The position numbers and the translations under genes were made by a program. A stretch of DNA of 64,000 nt from Sphingobacteriales bacterium. GTDB taxonomy: Bacteria > Bacteroidota > Bacteroidia > Chitinophagales > Chitinophagaceae. This document shows positions 60,899 to 64,000 of this stretch, piece by piece (the first letter of the stretch is position 1; each line of letters begins with the position of its first letter). The notes below the pieces were generated by a model. It searched no databases, was not told the origin of the DNA, and saw only the letters and a list, made by a program, of their open reading frames with translations. Location of the stretch: NCBI GenBank assembly GCA_004144175.1, contig SEFT01000005.1:62001-126000 (forward strand), in the 5' to 3' direction.

Positions 60899-62293
60899 AT
60901 GGCACTCATTAAATCTATCTCAGGAATCAGGGGCACTATTGGCGGAAAACAAGGTACCGGGCTTACTCCTATCGACGTTGTAAAGTTCACCACCGCCTAC
61001 GGCGCATACATCTCTCAGCAAGGTGATAACAAAAAGATCGTTATCGGTCGTGATGGCCGTATCTCGGGTGAGATCGTTCGCAACCTGGTAGCTTCTACCT
61101 TGCAAAGCTGCGGTTTCAGTGTGGTTGACCTGGGCCTGAGCACTACCCCTACGGTAGAAATGGCGGTGAAGATGGAAAATGCAGCGGGTGGTATTATACT
61201 TACAGCCAGCCACAACCCTAAAGAATGGAATGCCCTGAAGCTACTAAATGGTGATGGTGAGTTCCTGAATGCAGAAGCAGGACAGTGGATACTGGACTAT
61301 GCTGAAAAGAACGAAGCAAATTACTCCGACATTAATAAGATAGGCAGTCTTACTACGGACGACTCTTACATACAAAAACATATAGACATCATACTTCAGC
61401 ATCCGCTGGTAGATGTGGAAGCGATAAAGGCAAAGAACTTCAAGATCGTTGTTGACCCCGTGAACTCTACGGGGGCACTTTCGGTACCACAACTGCTGGA
61501 AGCACTGGGTGTAGCGCAGGTAACGGTTATCAATAGCGAGGTGACAGGCCGCTTTGCACATAACCCCGAGCCGCTGCCGGAGAACCTTACGGAGCTTTGC
61601 CACGAGGTAGAGAAGAAAAATGCGCACCTGGGTATCGCCGTAGACCCCGATGTAGACCGCCTTTGCTTTGTATGCGAAGATGGCAGCTTGTTTGGCGAAG
61701 AGTACACACTGGTGGCAGTGGCTGACTATATCCTGTCGAACAAGAAAGGTGGCAACACTGTATCGAACATGTCGTCTACCCGCGCCCTGCGCGATGTAAC
61801 GGAGAAGCATGGTGGTACATATACTCCAAGCGCTGTGGGCGAAGTGAACGTGGTAAAGAAAATGAAAGATACCAATGCCGTGATAGGTGGCGAAGGTAAT
61901 GGCGGCATCATAGTACCGGAGCTGCACTACGGCCGCGATGCGCTTATTGGTATCGCACTGTTCCTGACGCACCTGGCTAAGTTTGGCAAGAGCATCAAGG
62001 CGCTGCGCAGCAGCTACCCCGACTACCACATCTCTAAAAACAAGATAGAGCTGGACGAAAGCGTAGATGTGAAACACATCTTCGGGCAGATACAAGATAA
62101 GTACAAGAAGCAACCAATAAATACCGAAGACGGCCTGAAAATAGAATTCGATAAGGATTGGGTACACCTGCGTACCTCTAACACCGAGCCTATCATCCGC
62201 ATCTATGCAGAGAGCACTTCGGAAACGACATCGAACAACATAGCCAAGCGCATCATGGCCGACATCAAAGAAATGATGATGGCGAAGGCGTAA
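60899..62293 (+). CDS. glmM: Phosphoglucosamine mutase / phosphomannomutase-type enzyme (GlmM-like)
   Basis: 464 residues. Alpha-D-phosphohexomutase: substrate loop SGIRGTIGG, phosphoserine Ser104 in TASHNPKEWN, metal loop DPDVDRLCF, sugar-binding GEGNGGIIVPE and phosphate-binding RTSNTEPIIRIYAES. In Bacteroidota this form usually serves as GlmM, converting glucosamine-6-P to glucosamine-1-P for peptidoglycan and LPS, but closely related phosphomannomutases cannot be excluded. ATG at 60899. Confidence 0.88.
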   Translation: MALIKSISGIRGTIGGKQGTGLTPIDVVKFTTAYGAYISQQGDNKKIVIGRDGRISGEIVRNLVASTLQSCGFSVVDLGLSTTPTVEMAVKMENAAGGIILTASHNPKEWNALKLLNGDGEFLNAEAGQWILDYAEKNEANYSDINKIGSLTTDDSYIQKHIDIILQHPLVDVEAIKAKNFKIVVDPVNSTGALSVPQLLEALGVAQVTVINSEVTGRFAHNPEPLPENLTELCHEVEKKNAHLGIAVDPDVDRLCFVCEDGSLFGEEYTLVAVADYILSNKKGGNTVSNMSSTRALRDVTEKHGGTYTPSAVGEVNVVKKMKDTNAVIGGEGNGGIIVPELHYGRDALIGIALFLTHLAKFGKSIKALRSSYPDYHISKNKIELDESVDVKHIFGQIQDKYKKQPINTEDGLKIEFDKDWVHLRTSNTEPIIRIYAESTSETTSNNIAKRIMADIKEMMMAKA

Positions 62294-62337
62294 TAAAAAA
62301 CGGCACAATATTTTTGATAAAAGCAGCAAAAGCTACT

Positions 62338-62553
62338 ATGAAAAAGATAGTTGGTTTTGCTGCTTTTCTATTCCTGGCAGCTTGCAGCGGAGACACAGAT
62401 GACTCGCCTGAAACAAGTGCAGATAGCCTGGCTCCATCCGTTGTAGTACCGCCCGATACTGCTGATCTGCAAATGCCGGTTCAGCCCCTGGATACTTCCC
62501 AAACCGATATGCCGGTTGTTAATCCTGATTCGGGAAGAGTTAAGCCTCTTTAA
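62338..62553 (+). CDS. Small lipoprotein, unknown
   Basis: 71 residues from ATG 62338. Leader MKKIVGFAAFLFLAACSG with lipobox LAAC; mature part is low-complexity Ser/Asp/Pro/Thr (SGDTDDSPETSADSLAPSVVVP...). No domain. It follows the phosphohexomutase gene by 44 bp and is probably a surface or periplasmic lipoprotein. Start further upstream at 62314 would spoil the leader. Confidence 0.6.
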   Translation: MKKIVGFAAFLFLAACSGDTDDSPETSADSLAPSVVVPPDTADLQMPVQPLDTSQTDMPVVNPDSGRVKPL

Positions 62554-62685
62554 TGGAAAATCATAAGGCACGCAGCTTATATTTGTAAGTACAACATCCT
62601 CTGCGCTAGCTTCAATATCTTTAAAAAAACAATAAAACGGGCGATATAAAGGATGTGCAAGCGAATTGCAGATAAACTAAATAAT

Positions 62686-62717
62686 GAAAGCGCAGGATCT
62701 GCATCCTACGCTTTTTT
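62686..62717 (+). terminator. Terminator between the lipoprotein and clpB genes
   Basis: AAAGCGCAGGAT pairs with ATCCTACGCTTT (one mismatch, 4-nt loop) followed by T6. Also lies past the clpB stop on the other strand. Confidence 0.75.
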
Positions 62718-62746
62718 CTATTACCCCTAAACCTATCTATCGCTTC

Positions 62747-64000
62747 TTATGCCTGTTTCGATGGTACCCCTTCATTCCTCATCACCACTACTCCATCAAA
62801 CACATCTATCAATACAGGGTTTGTCTTATCTATTTCTCCACCTATTATCTTTTTACTCAGCATATTTATGATGTCCTTCTGTATCACACGCTTCAGCGGC
62901 CGTGCGCCGTACTGCGGGTCGAAACCCTTAGTAGAAAGATAATCGAGCGCATAGTCAGTAAACTGCAGGTCTATGCCTTGCTGCATCAACTGCTTTTGTA
63001 GATTTACCAGTTGTATGCGGATAATACCTTTTATCTCCCTGCGCATCAGCGGATGGAACATAATGACATCATCTATCCTGTTCAGGAATTCGGGCCTCAT
63101 GGTCTGGCGCAGCAATTCCATCACCTGCTCTTTGGTAGCATCCACTACGTCAGCTATATCCTTCCCTTCCAGCTCAGCAAAGTTGTCCTGGATGATTTGG
63201 CTGCCCATGTTACTGGTCATAATGATGATGGTATTCTTGAAGTTTACCACCCTGCCCTTATTGTCGGTAAGGCGGCCATCATCCAGCACTTGCAGCAACA
63301 CGTTGAAAGTATCGGGGTGCGCCTTCTCTATCTCATCGAGCAACACTACCGAGTATGGCTTGCGGCGTACTGCTTCGGTAAGCTGGCCGCCTTCTTCGTA
63401 ACCTATGTATCCCGGAGGGGCGCCTACCAGCCTGCTCACGCTGTGCTTTTCCTGGTATTCGCTCATGTCGATGCGGGTCATCATACTCTCGTCGTCGAAC
63501 AACACTTCCGCCAATGCCTTAGCCAGTTCGGTCTTACCCACACCCGTAGTACCCAGGAATATGAACGAGCCTATCGGGCGGCGCGGATCCTGCAAGCCTG
63601 CACGGCCACGGCGTATGGCGTCTGATACTGCTTCGATGGCTTCGTTCTGGCCCACAACGCGCTTGTGCAATTCCTCTTCCAGATGTAGCAGGCGCTCACG
63701 GTCGCTTTGCATCATACGCTGTACAGGTATGCCAGTAGCTTTGGCTATGTTCTCAGCTATATCGTCCGCATCTACTTCTTCTTTTAGCAGGCGTTTGCGC
63801 ACATCGTCCATTTCGTCCAACTGGTTGCTCAATTGTTCTACGAGGGCTTCCTGCTCTTGCACCTTACCATATCGTATCTCCGCAACTTTACCATAGTCTC
63901 CATCGCGTTCAGCCTTTTCTGCTTCCAGCTTCAGCTGCTCTATCGATGTCTTGGCTTTGTTTATCTGGTCAACAATTTCTTTCTCTTCCAGCCATTTTGC
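62747..64000 (-). CDS. clpB: ClpB disaggregase, C-terminal part (cut by window end)
   Basis: Hsp100 AAA+ unfoldase that, with DnaK, recovers aggregated proteins. The frame is open to the window edge; about 417 residues are visible. First the end of the coiled-coil middle domain (EEKEIVDQINKAKTSIEQLKLEAEKAERDGDYGKVAEIRYGKV), then the second AAA+ module: LEEELHKRVVGQNEAIEAVSDAIRRGRAGLQDP, Walker A GTTGVGKTELAKAL, pore loop GAPPGYIGYEEGG, Walker B VVLLDEIEKAHPD, sensor/arginine-finger MRPEFLNRID and the D2 small domain GARPLKRVIQKDI. Plain ClpB, no ClpP-binding loop seen. The N-terminal part is missing. Confidence 0.95.
   Translation of the reverse strand, partial: AKWLEEKEIVDQINKAKTSIEQLKLEAEKAERDGDYGKVAEIRYGKVQEQEALVEQLSNQLDEMDDVRKRLLKEEVDADDIAENIAKATGIPVQRMMQSDRERLLHLEEELHKRVVGQNEAIEAVSDAIRRGRAGLQDPRRPIGSFIFLGTTGVGKTELAKALAEVLFDDESMMTRIDMSEYQEKHSVSRLVGAPPGYIGYEEGGQLTEAVRRKPYSVVLLDEIEKAHPDTFNVLLQVLDDGRLTDNKGRVVNFKNTIIIMTSNMGSQIIQDNFAELEGKDIADVVDATKEQVMELLRQTMRPEFLNRIDDVIMFHPLMRREIKGIIRIQLVNLQKQLMQQGIDLQFTDYALDYLSTKGFDPQYGARPLKRVIQKDIINMLSKKIIGGEIDKTNPVLIDVFDGVVVMRNEGVPSKQA

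Noticed and set aside
61244-62329. 361-codon open frame antisense to the phosphohexomutase gene
   Set aside because: Composition mirrors the sense codons; no family, signal or start context.
1-64000. CRISPR array or insertion sequence
   Set aside because: No regularly spaced repeats beyond the three-copy operator at 47572-47622, and no transposase motif in any frame.

Overview
The window reads as chromosomal DNA from a Bacteroidota bacterium, most likely of the Chitinophagaceae type. This rests on: two type IX secretion (T9SS) C-terminal sorting domains; a gliding-motility lipoprotein GldD; an S46 dipeptidyl-peptidase; TTTG-N19-TAnnTTTG promoters (clearest before rpsL); near-absence of Shine-Dalgarno sequences (one striking exception before rpsA); and several hybrid PAS histidine kinases. 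Genus and species cannot be fixed from the sequence alone. No prophage, insertion sequence or CRISPR array was seen. The window is mainly housekeeping with a few accessory patches.

Layout. 1-3.6 kb: 3' part of metG, an orphan MacA/HlyD-like adaptor, gpsA. 3.6-10.5 kb (minus strand): S46 peptidase, then an envelope/cofactor run O-antigen ligase - LON-like protein - coaX - beta-barrel protein - lptC. 10.5-16.7 kb: meaB, a WecA/MraY-type sugar-phosphate transferase, and a minus-strand run DUF3467 - guaA - type 1 periplasmic binding protein, then gldD. 16.7-19.1 kb: TPR histidine kinase and tRNA-Arg(CCT). 19.4-24.8 kb, accessory: PAP2 phosphatase, a frameshifted T9SS cargo, an orphan phage-type DUF4373 protein, a second T9SS cargo and a six-cysteine secreted protein. 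24.9-30.6 kb: CHASE/PAS kinase, rpsA, REP-like hairpins and a frameshifted small membrane protein. 30.6-41.4 kb: alpha/beta hydrolase, two-gene ABC exporter, ilvE, recQ with an uncharacterised partner, Gfo/Idh/MocA and aldo/keto reductases, cupin, CvfB-like S1 protein and an MBL hydrolase. 41.6-50.2 kb: DUF58, FKBP, Old Yellow Enzyme, phosphoesterase, GNAT, MerR-TipAS and HxlR regulators, DoxX, and a radical-SAM plus partner DNA-repair pair. 50.2-64 kb: rpsL-rpsG, recA, ppa, a PAS kinase with translationally coupled response regulator, M16 peptidase, phosphoglucomutase/GlmM-like enzyme and the 3' part of clpB.

The most interesting signals are regulatory. A GTAC-centred palindrome (TGTACAATTGTACA; ATTTGTACAAAT and CATTTGTACATTTG) lies about 30 bp upstream of both the radical-SAM DNA-repair pair and recA, which makes it a candidate SOS-type operator. 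Three tandem 18-bp copies of a TATAC..GTATA dyad separate the divergent hxlR-type regulator and doxX genes. rpsA has a full AGGAGG in front of a TTG start, in a lineage where such sites are rare.

Two genes (T9SS cargo, about 21.13 kb; small membrane protein, about 30.21 kb) each carry what looks like a single extra base in a short G/C run. They are either genuine pseudogenes or sequence errors. All start-codon choices were made by eye, and family assignments rest on motif recognition without database searches.
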